Shown one piece after another: positions 1 through 6,788 of a DNA stretch of 10,000 bases. The stretch is from positions 47,262,135 through 47,272,134 of the forward strand of contig CM060317.1 of assembly GCA_030674155.1 (NCBI GenBank), in the 5' to 3' direction. The translations under genes were made by a program, and so were the position numbers. This DNA comes from Stramonita haemastoma (lineage: Eukaryota; Mollusca; Gastropoda; Neogastropoda; Muricidae). Each line of letters starts with the position of its first letter. The first letter of the stretch is position 1. The notes below the pieces were generated by a model, which saw only the letters and a list, made by a program, of their open reading frames with translations, had not been told where the DNA came from and searched no databases.

Positions 1-950
1 GTGTTCAGCGTGCCTGTTCTGGGCCAACATACACAGGACTCAACTAAGTGGTGCTCTGTGTGCTAGCGCCTATTTGAGGCAGACGACAAACTGAGGTTTC
101 GTGTGCAACAGTGAACTGGAAAAGCAAAAAACCTGCATGGAAGCCATCACTGGCAGTATTCTCAATGAAAGTGGACGAAAAGCTAAAATAAAATCAGGGA
201 AAAACAAGAACTAAAACACACATGAGCTTTGATTCGAACAGAAGACATATTTTTGTTTGTTTCATACGAGTACACCTATCTTTAATCTCTCCACGAAAGC
301 TTTAAAAGATGATTGCTATTTACAACAAAAAATTTTTTTTCTCCCGGGTGTAAGCAGCTTTACAAAGATAACACAAATACCTCTTTACTTGCAGAAGGGA
401 GATAAAAGGCCATTTTTCTATGAAAAGTAAACATAATTTGTTTTCTGAAAACTGGATCATGTTTAAAGTTCAGGCGATCAGATTACTGTTACCATCCAGG
501 CCATGAATAAACAAGACAAATCGTTTGGCAAAAATTGAAACCCAAAAAACAAACCAACCACAGAAACAAGTTCACCAAACAAAGGAAGAAACACAAAACG
601 TCAAAACAAAAGCAAAAACAAAACTCACTCAACAAACAAAACAAGGAATAAATAAACCAAACAAACGCTGAAAGCAAACGCAAACAAGACCGGAAATTGA
701 GAGCAGGGAAAAAGAAAGGGAAGTAATTTTGGAATTATTTGAACGCTAAACGACACGCCGATACAGCTCAAACTCATGGCTATTCAATGCTGCTTAATGA
801 TTGCTTGCCATGTAAACTGTTTTAGATAACAGTGATGGTAGGCACTTTGAAACATTGCAGAGAAATAAGAATTGTCGCCCTATAATAAGGAGCAAATTCA
901 GATTTTCATCTATAATAAAATCTCTCTTTACTTTGATTCAGAAATGACGT
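1..950. other. Unique AT-rich non-coding DNA
   Basis: I see no exon-like frame, tRNA, or match to the other repeats in this window. The stretch is AT-rich. Positions about 536-690 are unusually A/C-rich and T-poor, made of CAAA- and AAACAA-like words. The only long open frame there is on the minus strand (489-683) and reads as Phe/Leu/Cys-rich low complexity, as expected from translating that composition. It is best treated as intergenic or intronic sequence. Confidence 0.6.
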
Positions 951-1036
951 GGGGTTTTGGGGGGTTTTTTGGCTGTTAGTGGTACTGGTGTTATTCTTCT
1001 CGTTGTGGTTCTGGTTGTTTTCACTGGGGGGGGGGG
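951..1036 (+). repeat. G-rich tracts
   Basis: GGGG-TTTT-GGGGGG-TTTTTT-GG begins at 951, and an uninterrupted run of 11 G lies at 1026-1036. Between them the sequence is GT-rich. The four-run arrangement at 951-972 could fold as a two-tetrad or intermolecular G-quadruplex, but this is inference from composition only. Confidence 0.5.
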
Positions 1037-1209
1037 TCAGCTAAAATATCTACTGTCTCACTCACCAAACAGAGTGGGTGAGAGGTTTTATACATGTCTT
1101 CAAAATAAAATAAGTTTAAGGTGTTCCCATACCCTGTCCTGTTGGTAGGGAACAAGATGTCAGGAGACCTCACATTCTCTAGGGGCCAGCATATGTAGGG
1201 CAGCGCCCA

Positions 1210-1345
1210 TCTCCTTCTGTCTCTGTCTGTCTGACTGTCTATCTGTCTGCTGTCTGTGTTCTGTCTTGTTTGCTTCTCTCTGTCTCTCTGTCTCTCTGCT
1301 CTCTCTCTGTCTCTCTCTCTCCTCTCTCATTGCTTTACCCTCCCT
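1210..1345 (+). repeat. CT/TGTC pyrimidine-rich simple repeat
   Basis: An imperfect TCTG/TGTC series (about 1216-1262) grades into TCTC/TCTG repeats up to about 1330. It lies immediately upstream of the recognisable LINE 3' end at 1379 and may mark its 5' truncation point. The overlapping open frames are Leu/Ser/Cys-rich on one strand and Arg/Glu/Gln-rich on the other, as a (CT)n tract would give, so the frame upstream of about 1379 should not be read as protein. Confidence 0.8.
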
Positions 1346-1365
1346 GTCCCTAGACAGGCAAGGTA

Positions 1366-1575
1366 CACATTTACAGCCGGGTGGACTGGAAGACAAAGAG
1401 GCAGACCAAGGAAGAGATGGGAGGACAACATCAGCAAATGGACAGGCCTAGAACTCAACCAAAGTTTGAGGAAGGTAGAACAGAGAGAGAGGAATGGAGG
1501 GAACTGGCTGTCAAGTCTTCAGGGGTGCCCCCACGGTCGCCAGAATAAGGGATAGATAGATGATAGATGATAGAT
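1366..1575 (+). mobile_element. LINE 3' end no. 1 (non-LTR retrotransposon ORF2 C-terminus, 5'-truncated, frameshifted)
   Basis: From 1379 the plus strand encodes GRQRGRPRKRWEDNISKWTG and continues L-E-L-N-Q-S-L-R-K. This resembles the basic region that follows the reverse transcriptase in many invertebrate non-LTR retrotransposons. Near 1481-1491 a run of GA repeats appears to carry two extra bases. Downstream the family-typical residues REEWRELAVKSSGVP continue in a different frame and end at a TAA at 1546-1548. The copy therefore cannot encode a working protein. The stop is followed at once by GGGATAGATAGATGATAG, a short GATA-type 3' tail typical of elements that end in microsatellites rather than poly(A). 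Only the last fifty-odd codons remain; the endonuclease and reverse transcriptase domains are missing. The clade (RTE, CR1/L2 or other) cannot be fixed from this piece. It is closely related to the minus-strand copy at 6127-6207. Confidence 0.82.
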
Positions 1576-1577
1576 TT

Positions 1578-1607
1578 TTACATCAGAAACTGATAAAGCT
1601 TTTGGTT
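1578..1607 (+). repeat. Short dispersed repeat, copy 1
   Basis: These 30 bases match 4078-4107 with two differences; the shared core is AACTGATAAAGCTTT. The repeat starts right after the GATA tail of LINE no. 1. Beyond it the two copies diverge, with weak similarity for another 10-15 bases. It is probably a fragment of an unidentified interspersed element. Confidence 0.6.
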
Positions 1608-1764
1608 GGACCAGGTACAATTCAAAAGTGCTTAGAATTGAGCACACCTGTGAGTATTGTGACATGCAGGCGTGTCTCCACACTGAAAAAAGGAAAAAGG
1701 GTGGTAGAGATGGAGTGTGGTGGGCTGTAGCAGATGAGTAACACTAGTTGAGTAATAAAACACT

Positions 1765-2125
1765 AGTAGTTGTCGCAGCAGCAGCAGCGGTGGTAGAAGG
1801 AGCAGAGTAGTCGTAGTAGTTGTTGTGGTAGAAGCAGCAGCAGTAGTAGTAGCAGTAAAAGCGGTAGTAGCAGTCGAAATAGTAGTAACTGTTGTTGCCG
1901 CTGCTGGTGTTATTATTGCTTCCGTTGCTGTCGTTGCTGTTGTTGCTGCTGCCTACGTTTCTACCGTTGTCTATGCTCTGTGTGCTGCTGCTGCTGCTGC
2001 TGTGCTGCTACTGCTGCTGGTTGTGCGTTATCAATTTGTTGTGTTGCTGTGTTTTTGTTTCTTTCTGTGGCCAAAGTTTAACACTCATGTTGCTGGTTGC
2101 ACAACTGCCACTGCCGCTGCTGTTG
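1765..2125. repeat. Degenerate trinucleotide repeat field
   Basis: About 360 bases are built almost wholly from three-base words. Up to about 1885 the plus strand is dominated by GCA, GTA, GAA and GTT words; from about 1888 it switches to GCT, GTT, CTG and TTG words. Every frame avoiding TAG/TAA stays open, which explains the Val/Ala-rich (1825-2130) and Leu-rich (1892-2152) open frames. Neither has globular sequence or an exon-like context, so I do not call a gene. The two halves carry CAG-like and CTG-like words, so an imperfect hairpin is possible. Confidence 0.75.
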
Positions 2126-2244
2126 TCTGATGCAACTTGCTATTCAAAATGAGCTTTTACTTCTGGATCTTTTTCAATCGATATAATAATTGTCTAAAGC
2201 ATTTTAAAATATGTAAGGAGTCCATTAAATTTAGAAGAGTAGGG

Positions 2245-2302
2245 CACACACACACACACACACATGCAACGCGCGCGCCGCGCACGCACACACACACACA
2301 GA
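2245..2302. repeat. (CA)n microsatellite with CG-rich centre
   Basis: (CA)n from about 2245 is interrupted by GCAACGCGCGCGCCGCGCACGC, then (CA)n resumes to about 2300. This alternating purine-pyrimidine run is a candidate Z-DNA former. Confidence 0.85.
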
Positions 2303-2811
2303 GGAGGGAGGGGGGCAGGTAGCAAAAAAGAGAAAGAAAGATATAAGAGCATATAATCTTTACATTATAAAAGAAACAAAAATGAAAAACGAAAGAGAAA
2401 CAGTTGGCTGGAAAAAAAAGAAAGAAAAAGAAACAACTGAAAGAAACAGAGACACCAAGGCAAACAGGCAGTCAATACAACACTGACAAACAGAAGGACA
2501 AATGACACGATACCACTCATCTCCTATAAGTCTCTGTGAAGTTGTAGGTGCACTAAAGTGTCTTTTCAGGCATCATTTCTTCAGCAGCTTAGACTTGGCA
2601 GAGGTCATAGCTCTTCGAGTCCAGGGTACGTGCTAGGTATTGGGATACTTTGGTAACCACCTGTGATCCAGGTTGAACCCCTTATTTTTGACACATCGTG
2701 GAACACGGACACCGAGCAAAGACTAATGAAGCCACTGGAGAATATTAAACAGGACAGCATTACTTTACAAGGCAGAAAAGCAAGCTAAGATATATTCTTT
2801 AGCCCCTTGGA
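2303..2811. other. Non-coding, GA-rich then unique
   Basis: Positions 2303-2460 are purine-rich (AAAG, GAAA words). From 2461 to 2811 the sequence is unique and shows no coding frame. A box-B-like GGTTGAACCCC near 2672 has no convincing box A at tRNA spacing. Confidence 0.5.
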
Positions 2812-2891
2812 ATGCTAATCACGAATCTCGTTCAGGAGGATTTTTCTCTGGAGTTAACAGTTGTGCCGATTCCACGTCCCCTCCCCTCCCT

Positions 2892-3112
2892 CCCCCTAAA
2901 AGTCCTTCGGCTGAGACTTTTAACCGAGGTCCCGTGCGCACACGCACGCAGAACAACTTGCACACACGTTAAAATATGTTTCACTTTTCAGAAGAGTAGT
3001 CCATTGTGTGCCTGTCGGAACGGATGACAACATTTACAAAACTGCAAACACATGGGGACTGGATGTAAAAAAAGCTCATGAGTCCTTACTCTATTGTCCT
3101 CGAAATAAAATA
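2892..3112 (+). mobile_element. SINE copy A (5'-truncated)
   Basis: The copy runs in the same direction as copy B and opposite to copies C and D. It begins near CCCCCTAAAAGTCCTTCGG, which matches the reverse complement of 8009-8030 in copy D, and continues through GAGGTCCCGTG, CACGCAGAACAACTTG, CATTGTGTGCC, GGATGACAACATTTACAAAAC, CATGGGGACTGGATG and TTGTCCTCGAAATAAAATA. These blocks occur in the same order in all four copies. The tRNA-like head seen in copy D is absent or unrecognisable upstream, where there is a C-rich stretch (2876-2896). The 3' end is AT-rich without a long poly(A). It is a non-autonomous, non-coding element that would depend on a LINE for mobility. Confidence 0.8.
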
Positions 3113-3176
3113 TCTTTTTAAATGGTTATCTGGCACCGAACATAGAAACAAGAACTAATATATAGAGATATAATTA

Positions 3177-3362
3177 GACCTACAGGATTAAAAAAAACAA
3201 AAACTTTTCTATTGTTTCTATAAAAAGAAAAATAGAAAACGCTTTTCTATGACATACATACAAAATTACACGATGCAAATGCATAAAACCAAGCTCACAT
3301 TATATAGTAGAAATGTCACTGCATCTGAAATACATGTTCATACTCATTCGACCTACAGGATT
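3177..3362. repeat. Block bracketed by a 13-bp direct repeat
   Basis: GACCTACAGGATT occurs exactly at 3177-3189 and again at 3350-3362. The 160 bases between are AT-rich. They include a 9-bp inverted repeat (TTTTCTATT at 3205-3213, AATAGAAAA at 3231-3239). The direct repeat could be a target-site duplication or chance. No terminal inverted repeats or 3' poly(A) support an insertion. Confidence 0.4.
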
Positions 3363-3599
3363 TGTATGACGATCTGAAGTGTTGCATTCGGCACCCCTGA
3401 AGGGGCCTCATGAGTACCTTAGGATGCCATCTAGGGGACCACTGCGCTGATCAGTCTTTGGCAACACAAGGGAAACAGCTACTGCATTTCGCTGCTTTGC
3501 AGATTAAATATAGAACAACTGCGTCTCATTAAGAAATTCTGATTTGAAAGAAACCAGGCTTCAAAATGCAACAAAATGCCATAGGAACTACGAAAAAGA
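3363..3599. other. Unique non-coding DNA
   Basis: I see no frame, RNA or repeat match here. A tiny hairpin CCCCTGAAGGGG lies near 3396. The open frames that reach in from 3600-3900 are shifted readings of the LINE and dispersed repeat described next. Confidence 0.45.
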
Positions 3600-3737
3600 A
3601 CTTCACCTTCACCTTCACCTGTCCCGTAGTCCCGTGGCCCGTGGGGGCACAACTGAAGATTTTGAAACCAGCTTCCTCCACTCCCCACGGTCCTCCGCCC
3701 TTCGTAGTAGGTCGTTCCACCCAAAGCGTGTCCACTC
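3600..3737 (-). mobile_element. LINE 3' end no. 3 (non-LTR retrotransposon ORF2 C-terminus)
   Basis: On the minus strand, positions 3737 down to 3615 form one uninterrupted frame of 40 codons plus a TGA. It contains RRAEDRGEWRKLV and KSSVVPPRATGLRDR, the C-terminal signature of a widespread invertebrate non-LTR retrotransposon group. The in-frame codon just upstream (3738-3740) is TGA, so the copy is truncated or broken there. The stop is followed by AGGTGA repeated about three times (3600-3619), acting as the element's simple-repeat 3' tail. The frame has no start codon of its own and is too short for an ATG-based ORF call; overlapping longer frames here are shadows. It differs from LINEs no. 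1 and no. 2 in its end (GLRDR versus SPE/SPD) and in its tail unit, so it is a separate subfamily. No catalytic domain remains. Confidence 0.85.
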
Positions 3738-3753
3738 TCAAGAAAAGGAACAA

Positions 3754-3918
3754 TATCACGTAACTCCAAGTCAGCTGTTGTTGGATGTTCCCCAGCTTAA
3801 CACATACCCTACAATCACCCACAGCATGTACCCTGTCTTACTCACCACATTTAGGAAACTCTGTGAGACCGCCAAGTACTGGATGGGAAGTTTGTGGGCA
3901 TAGCTGTGTTCAAGCATC
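3754..3918 (+). repeat. Unclassified dispersed repeat, copy I
   Basis: It aligns with 6508-6648 on the same strand. The shared blocks, in order, are ATCAC, TTCCCCAGCTTAACA, CCCTACA(A/G)(T/C)CACCCA, CTCTGT/CCTGTCT(T/C)ACTCA, CTGTGAGAC and CTGGATG(G/A)GAAGTTTG. Many point differences and small gaps show an old duplication. Neither strand gives a shared protein frame. In both copies the repeat lies upstream of a minus-strand LINE 3' end, directly (about 15 bp) here. It may therefore be an antisense part of an element or an independent SINE-like repeat; the strand given is arbitrary. Confidence 0.65.
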
Positions 3919-4680
3919 TTCACCACACAGGCCACAATATGAAACTTCAGGGTGTTTTTTGCCTCTTTTAACGAAGTATACCGGCTGTTATGTTTAATAG
4001 CTTGCATGAATGCAGACAATCTCAACAGAACATTTCAAAGCCATAGCCACACTTTCATGCCGGCCTTTGCGCTTTGCTTACATCAGTAACTGATAAAGCT
4101 TTAGGTTTGAGCCATACGCCAAGCCAGGGAATCCTTCAACGCATCACCAGATTCCACCGTAAAGGAAAAACACATAAGGCGAACACACAGAAAACTTCCT
4201 CATAACAGCAGCAGCAGCAGCAGCAAAAAGCCGGCAAAGATGTCTATGTAGGATAGCTAATGAGAAACGGGAGATCATTGTCTCCACGTTGCTTACCTTT
4301 GTGCCTGTTAGGAAGGGCAAAAGTTATGTTTCTTGTTCATTGTTTCAGACAAAGACCTCGTTTCCCGGCTAGCAAGTGCAAGATAATCGTTCTGAGCCGC
4401 TGCTGTGCCTTGATCGGTTTTCAGTATATTGGGAATGCAAGGGAGGAGGAAGGACATTATGAACACGCTTTTCAGCTAAACAGCCATTACTGCCAGAAAA
4501 CTTCAAAACCTGGCCCGTTTTCCTCTCTCTCTCACGACAACGAGTTATGATGAAGATGGGTTATGTAAAGGTCTATGTTTATGAGTCATTAAGAAGAACA
4601 AAAACCAACAAACACTCTATCCAGGTTTTCGTCAGCAAACACTTCAACTACACTTTTGACATTGAAGGTCCTGTAGGCAT
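3919..4680. other. Non-coding DNA with a short repeat and (CAG)6
   Basis: It contains the second copy of the 30-base repeat (4078-4107) and a (CAG)6 run at about 4206-4224. The open frame at 4260-4550 (96 codons) has an ordinary amino-acid mix but no family resemblance, no splice-site context I can defend and no homologue in the window. I do not call it a gene. Confidence 0.45.
4078..4107 (+). repeat. Short dispersed repeat, copy 2
   Basis: It matches 1578-1607 at 28 of 30 positions. It is followed by GGTTTGAGCCATACGCC; the first copy has the weakly similar GGTTGGACCAGGTAC. Confidence 0.6.
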
Positions 4681-4682
4681 TA

Positions 4683-4895
4683 TGACCAGGTGGCTCAGTG
4701 GCCTGGTGGTACCGCATTCAACTAGACAATGACAAGTCATCGGTTTGATTCCCACCTAATTTCAGTTTATTTTACCAATCCATAGACCATGCATTATGGT
4801 CGACATGCTAGTCCTTGGGATTGGACAATTCGTCCATTTACCCTGTGCGATATACATGGAGTGTAAATAAGAGGAACCGCGGCAACAATAAAATC
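4683..4895 (+). mobile_element. tRNA-derived SINE of a second family
   Basis: The head (about 4683-4757) resembles a tRNA gene with both internal RNA polymerase III promoter boxes. Its cloverleaf is degraded, so it is not a functional tRNA gene. The body carries a nested inverted repeat: CCAATCC (4775-4781) pairs with GGATTGG (4818-4824), enclosing ACCAT (4786-4790) and ATGGT (4796-4800). The body then becomes AT-rich (GTGTAAATAAGAGG, AACAATAAAATCG), a plausible 3' end near 4895, although the boundary is soft. The sequence does not match SINE copies A-D, so it is a different family. Only one copy is in this window, which limits confidence in the body and the 3' end. Confidence 0.62.
4691..4752 (+). 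promoter_or_regulatory. RNA polymerase III A and B boxes of the SINE at 4683
   Basis: The A box TGGCTCAGTGG is at 4691-4701 and the B box GGTTTGATTCC at 4742-4752. The B box differs from the consensus GGTTCGANTCC at the C, consistent with CpG decay (C to T). Spacing is slightly longer than in most tRNA genes. Confidence 0.7.
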
Positions 4896-4939
4896 GTTTC
4901 TGGCAATTTCTTTTAACAAGAATAGCCCCTTTCGTGAAC

Positions 4940-5007
4940 GTGCGCGCGTGCGTGCGTGCGTGCGTGCGTACGTGTGTGTGTGTGTGTGTGTGTGTTGTGT
5001 GTGTGTG

Positions 5008-5049
<42 letters not shown>

Positions 5050-5157
5050 TGAGTGTATGTGTATGTGTATGTGTACGTGTGTATATGTGTGTGTTAATGT
5101 GTGTATATAGGTGTTTTGTGTGTGTGTATGTGTGTTAGTGTGAGTGTGTGTGTGTTG
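4940..5157. repeat. Compound (CG/TGCG)n(TG)n microsatellite
   Basis: GCGCGC and a run of TGCG units give way to (TG)n from about 4971. The tract is interrupted by GAGTG, TATGTG and similar variants and extends to about 5157. The minus-strand His/Thr-rich frame (4762-5160) is its translation, not a gene. Confidence 0.9.
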
Positions 5158-5211
5158 CATATATGGATATATATGGATATATATGGATATATATATATAT
5201 ATATATATATG
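5158..5211. repeat. (TA)n with GGATATATAT units
   Basis: Three copies of a GGATATATAT-type unit are followed by pure (TA)n. It directly abuts the (TG)n block. Confidence 0.85.
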
Positions 5212-5269
5212 TACATTGTAGAAGTGCTGGCACTAGCAAAGGGTGCAGACGTATGATCTCATCACATGT

Positions 5270-5471
5270 CATTCTTGAACTAACGTGTTACTTGTCAGAC
5301 TGCTTTTAAAAAATATATATATATATATATTGTCATCAACAACAACTTGCTCATCAACGATAACTTGTTACCTGTGTGATTGTTTTAAATTCTCATGAAC
5401 GGCAGCTCTTGTACTTGTAAGACTGCTTTCTATTACCACCAACGATGATTCTGTCCTCCTGCTTCATTAGT
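5270..5471 (+). repeat. Diverged tandem repeat, unit about 42 bp
   Basis: Units can be laid out starting at 5270 (CATTCTTGAACTAACGTGTT), 5352 (CATCAACGATAACTTGTT), 5394 (CATGAACGGCAGCTCTTG) and 5437 (CACCAACGATGATTCTG, decayed). A partial unit lies at 5334. The strongest shared part is ACTTGT-AGACTGCTTT and its variants. A (TA)n insertion at about 5311-5330 splits the first unit from the rest. Function is unknown. Confidence 0.55.
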
Positions 5472-5753
5472 CTGGACAAAACTTATGTGCAATGGATACA
5501 GACTAGACAGACAACTGTGTTTCATTTCTGTCTGCGCCCATGGTTTTTTTTTTCTTGTACTGTTTTCAATGTGGTGGTACTTTAAAAATAAGTGTGCAGC
5601 TTTGATTCATTGATAAGGATCTTAAGATTCGCATTGTTGTTGCTTTGGTAGCAAAGTCTTGACGTTTCAGGTGTGATATCTGTCGGATTTTTTTCTGTAG
5701 TGAGATATTTACGGTGGAGTTCCTTGGTTTTATGTCAAAGCACTAGCTCTCCC
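5472..5753. other. Unique T-rich non-coding DNA
   Basis: I see no coding frame, RNA or repeat match. A run of T lies at 5544-5553. Confidence 0.45.
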
Positions 5754-5968
5754 TGAGTCCCCGTTTGCAAATGCACACAGAACATCTTGCGCATGCGTTA
5801 AATCCTGTTCTGCTTTTCGTAGGAGTAGGCCATTGGGTGTCGGTGGGAACAGAAGATGAAAAGATTTACCAAAACAACTGCATACACACGGGGATTGGAT
5901 GCAAAAAAAGCACATTGAGTACCTATTCCATTATCCTCGGTATAAAAGAATAGGTAAATAAATAGATA
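5754..5968 (+). mobile_element. SINE copy B (5'-truncated)
   Basis: The first convincing block is GAGTCCCCG at 5754, followed by AATGCACACAGAACATCTTG, GTTAAATCCTGTTCTGC, TTTTCGTAGGAGTAGGCCATT, GTCGGTGGGAACAGA, GATTTACC, GCATACACACGGGGATTGGA and CATTATCCTCGG. This is the same order as in copies A, C and D. Compared with D, the tRNA head and about 130 bases of body are missing. The 3' tail is AATAGGTAAATAAATAGATAAAA and passes without a gap into (TATC)n. The 62-codon open frame across it (5765-5953) is the SINE's fortuitous frame and frameshifts relative to the other copies after about the 33rd codon. Confidence 0.82.
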
Positions 5969-5970
5969 AA

Positions 5971-5971
5971 A

Positions 5972-6024
<53 letters not shown>

Positions 6025-6078
6025 CACCTATCTATCTATCGATCTATCTATCGATCTATCTATCTATCTATCTATCTA

Positions 6079-6127
<49 letters not shown>
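5971..6127. repeat. (TATC)n(TGTC)n microsatellite between two retroelement 3' ends
   Basis: TATC units run from 5972 to about 6080, with a few variants (CACC, GATC), then pure TGTC units to about 6124. On the minus strand this is GACA then GATA, a continuation of the GGGATAG end of LINE no. 2. On the plus strand it continues the AATAGATAAAA tail of SINE copy B. The repeat has therefore probably expanded from one or both retroelement tails. Confidence 0.9.
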
Positions 6128-6128
<1 letters not shown>

Positions 6129-6207
6129 CCTTAGTCTGGTGACCGTGGTGTTGGCACCCATAAAGACTTGACAACCAGTTCCCTCCATTCCTCTCTCTGT
6201 TCCTCCT
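6127..6207 (-). mobile_element. LINE 3' end no. 2 (ORF2 C-terminal remnant)
   Basis: On the minus strand the copy reads EEQREEWRELVVKSLWVP and then T-P-R-S-P-D before a TAA (6131-6133). This is in the frame that LINE no. 1 reaches only after its 2-bp insertion. At the nucleotide level it closely matches LINE no. 1, from AACAGAGAGAGGAATGGAGG to CTAAGGGATAG, so both belong to one subfamily and share the stop position. Only about 25 codons remain. The break at about 6207 is preceded, in element orientation, by a pyrimidine-rich stretch. The longer 75- and 95-codon minus-strand frames through here run on into (AAAT)n/(AAAG)n and are not protein-coding. Confidence 0.8.
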
Positions 6208-6245
6208 GAAAACAGAGAGAGGCAGAGAGATAAGCAGAACAGGTA

Positions 6246-6300
6246 GAAATAAATAAATAAATAAATGAATGAATAAATAAAAGAAGAAGAAGAAAGAAAA

Positions 6301-6332
<32 letters not shown>

Positions 6333-6345
6333 AGAAAGAAAAATG
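6246..6345. repeat. (AAAT)n(AAG)n(AAAG)n purine-rich microsatellite
   Basis: AAAT units (with GAAT variants) occupy about 6246-6282, AAG units about 6283-6298, and AAAG units to about 6345. The nearly pure purine mirror repeat on the plus strand is a possible triplex (H-DNA) former. It accounts for the Phe/Leu/Ser-rich minus-strand frames. Confidence 0.88.
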
Positions 6346-6507
6346 AGCCAACGTTAATAGAGGTTGAGTGCGGTTGCCTCGTGGACGAGTGACCGCTCGT
6401 AGACCTCGTTTTCAACACAGTTCTCTAAGAACTCTAACACCACCGACGGGGAAGGACACCACAAACAGCGTGTGGATTCTTACAGTGAAAGGCAATCACA
6501 GTGTCGC

Positions 6508-6648
6508 TGCTCTGGGATAATTGGGCATTCCCCAGCTTAACACCCTACAGCCACCCATAATATGCACTCTGTCTCACTCATCCCACCCGAGAATCCCTGT
6601 GAGACTGTAGGGTCCACGCTGGATGAGAAGTTTGAATGTGTTAACCTG
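6508..6648 (+). repeat. Unclassified dispersed repeat, copy II
   Basis: It shares CCCCAGCTTAACA, CACCCA, CTCTGTCTCACTCA, CTGTGAGAC and CTGGATGAGAAGTTTG with 3754-3918 in the same order and strand. It sits about 300 bp from LINE no. 2, on that element's 5' side. No shared open frame is seen. Confidence 0.62.
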
Positions 6649-6788
6649 GTCGTAATGGCAGCCATACTCTGTCTTCAGAGAATTTCTCTCCGTTTGATGG
6701 AGAGTGCAGACTGATATGGTGAGAGTCATTGACGAAGATTTTTTACCGGGTCTAGGATTGAGAATGATAATATGGGCTGGTGTGTGTG
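6649..6788. other. Unique non-coding DNA
   Basis: Nothing recognisable lies between the dispersed repeat and SINE copy C. Confidence 0.4.

Noticed and set aside
1330..1366. Splice acceptor (pyrimidine tract then TAG/CAG) before LINE no. 1, and a similar one before LINE no. 2
   Set aside because: The pyrimidine tracts are simple repeats and the downstream frames are transposon remnants; nothing indicates host exons.
1825..2152. Val/Ala-rich and Leu-rich open frames of 101 and 86 codons
   Set aside because: They are translations of a degenerate trinucleotide repeat in two frames; there is no domain, signal or exon context.
2610..2685. tRNA-like segment with GGTTGAACCCC
   Set aside because: The B box lacks a base and the supposed A box (TAGCTCTTCGAG) is weak and wrongly spaced.
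4260..4550. 96-codon plus-strand frame with mixed composition
   Set aside because: No recognisable family, start context or splice signals, and a length within chance for this window. Worth a protein search but not supportable as a gene.
4762..5160. 132-codon His/Thr-rich minus-strand frame
   Set aside because: It is the reverse complement of a (TG)n microsatellite.
5971..6127. CRISPR-like regular repeat array
   Set aside because: There are no spacers; it is a plain tetranucleotide microsatellite in a eukaryotic context.
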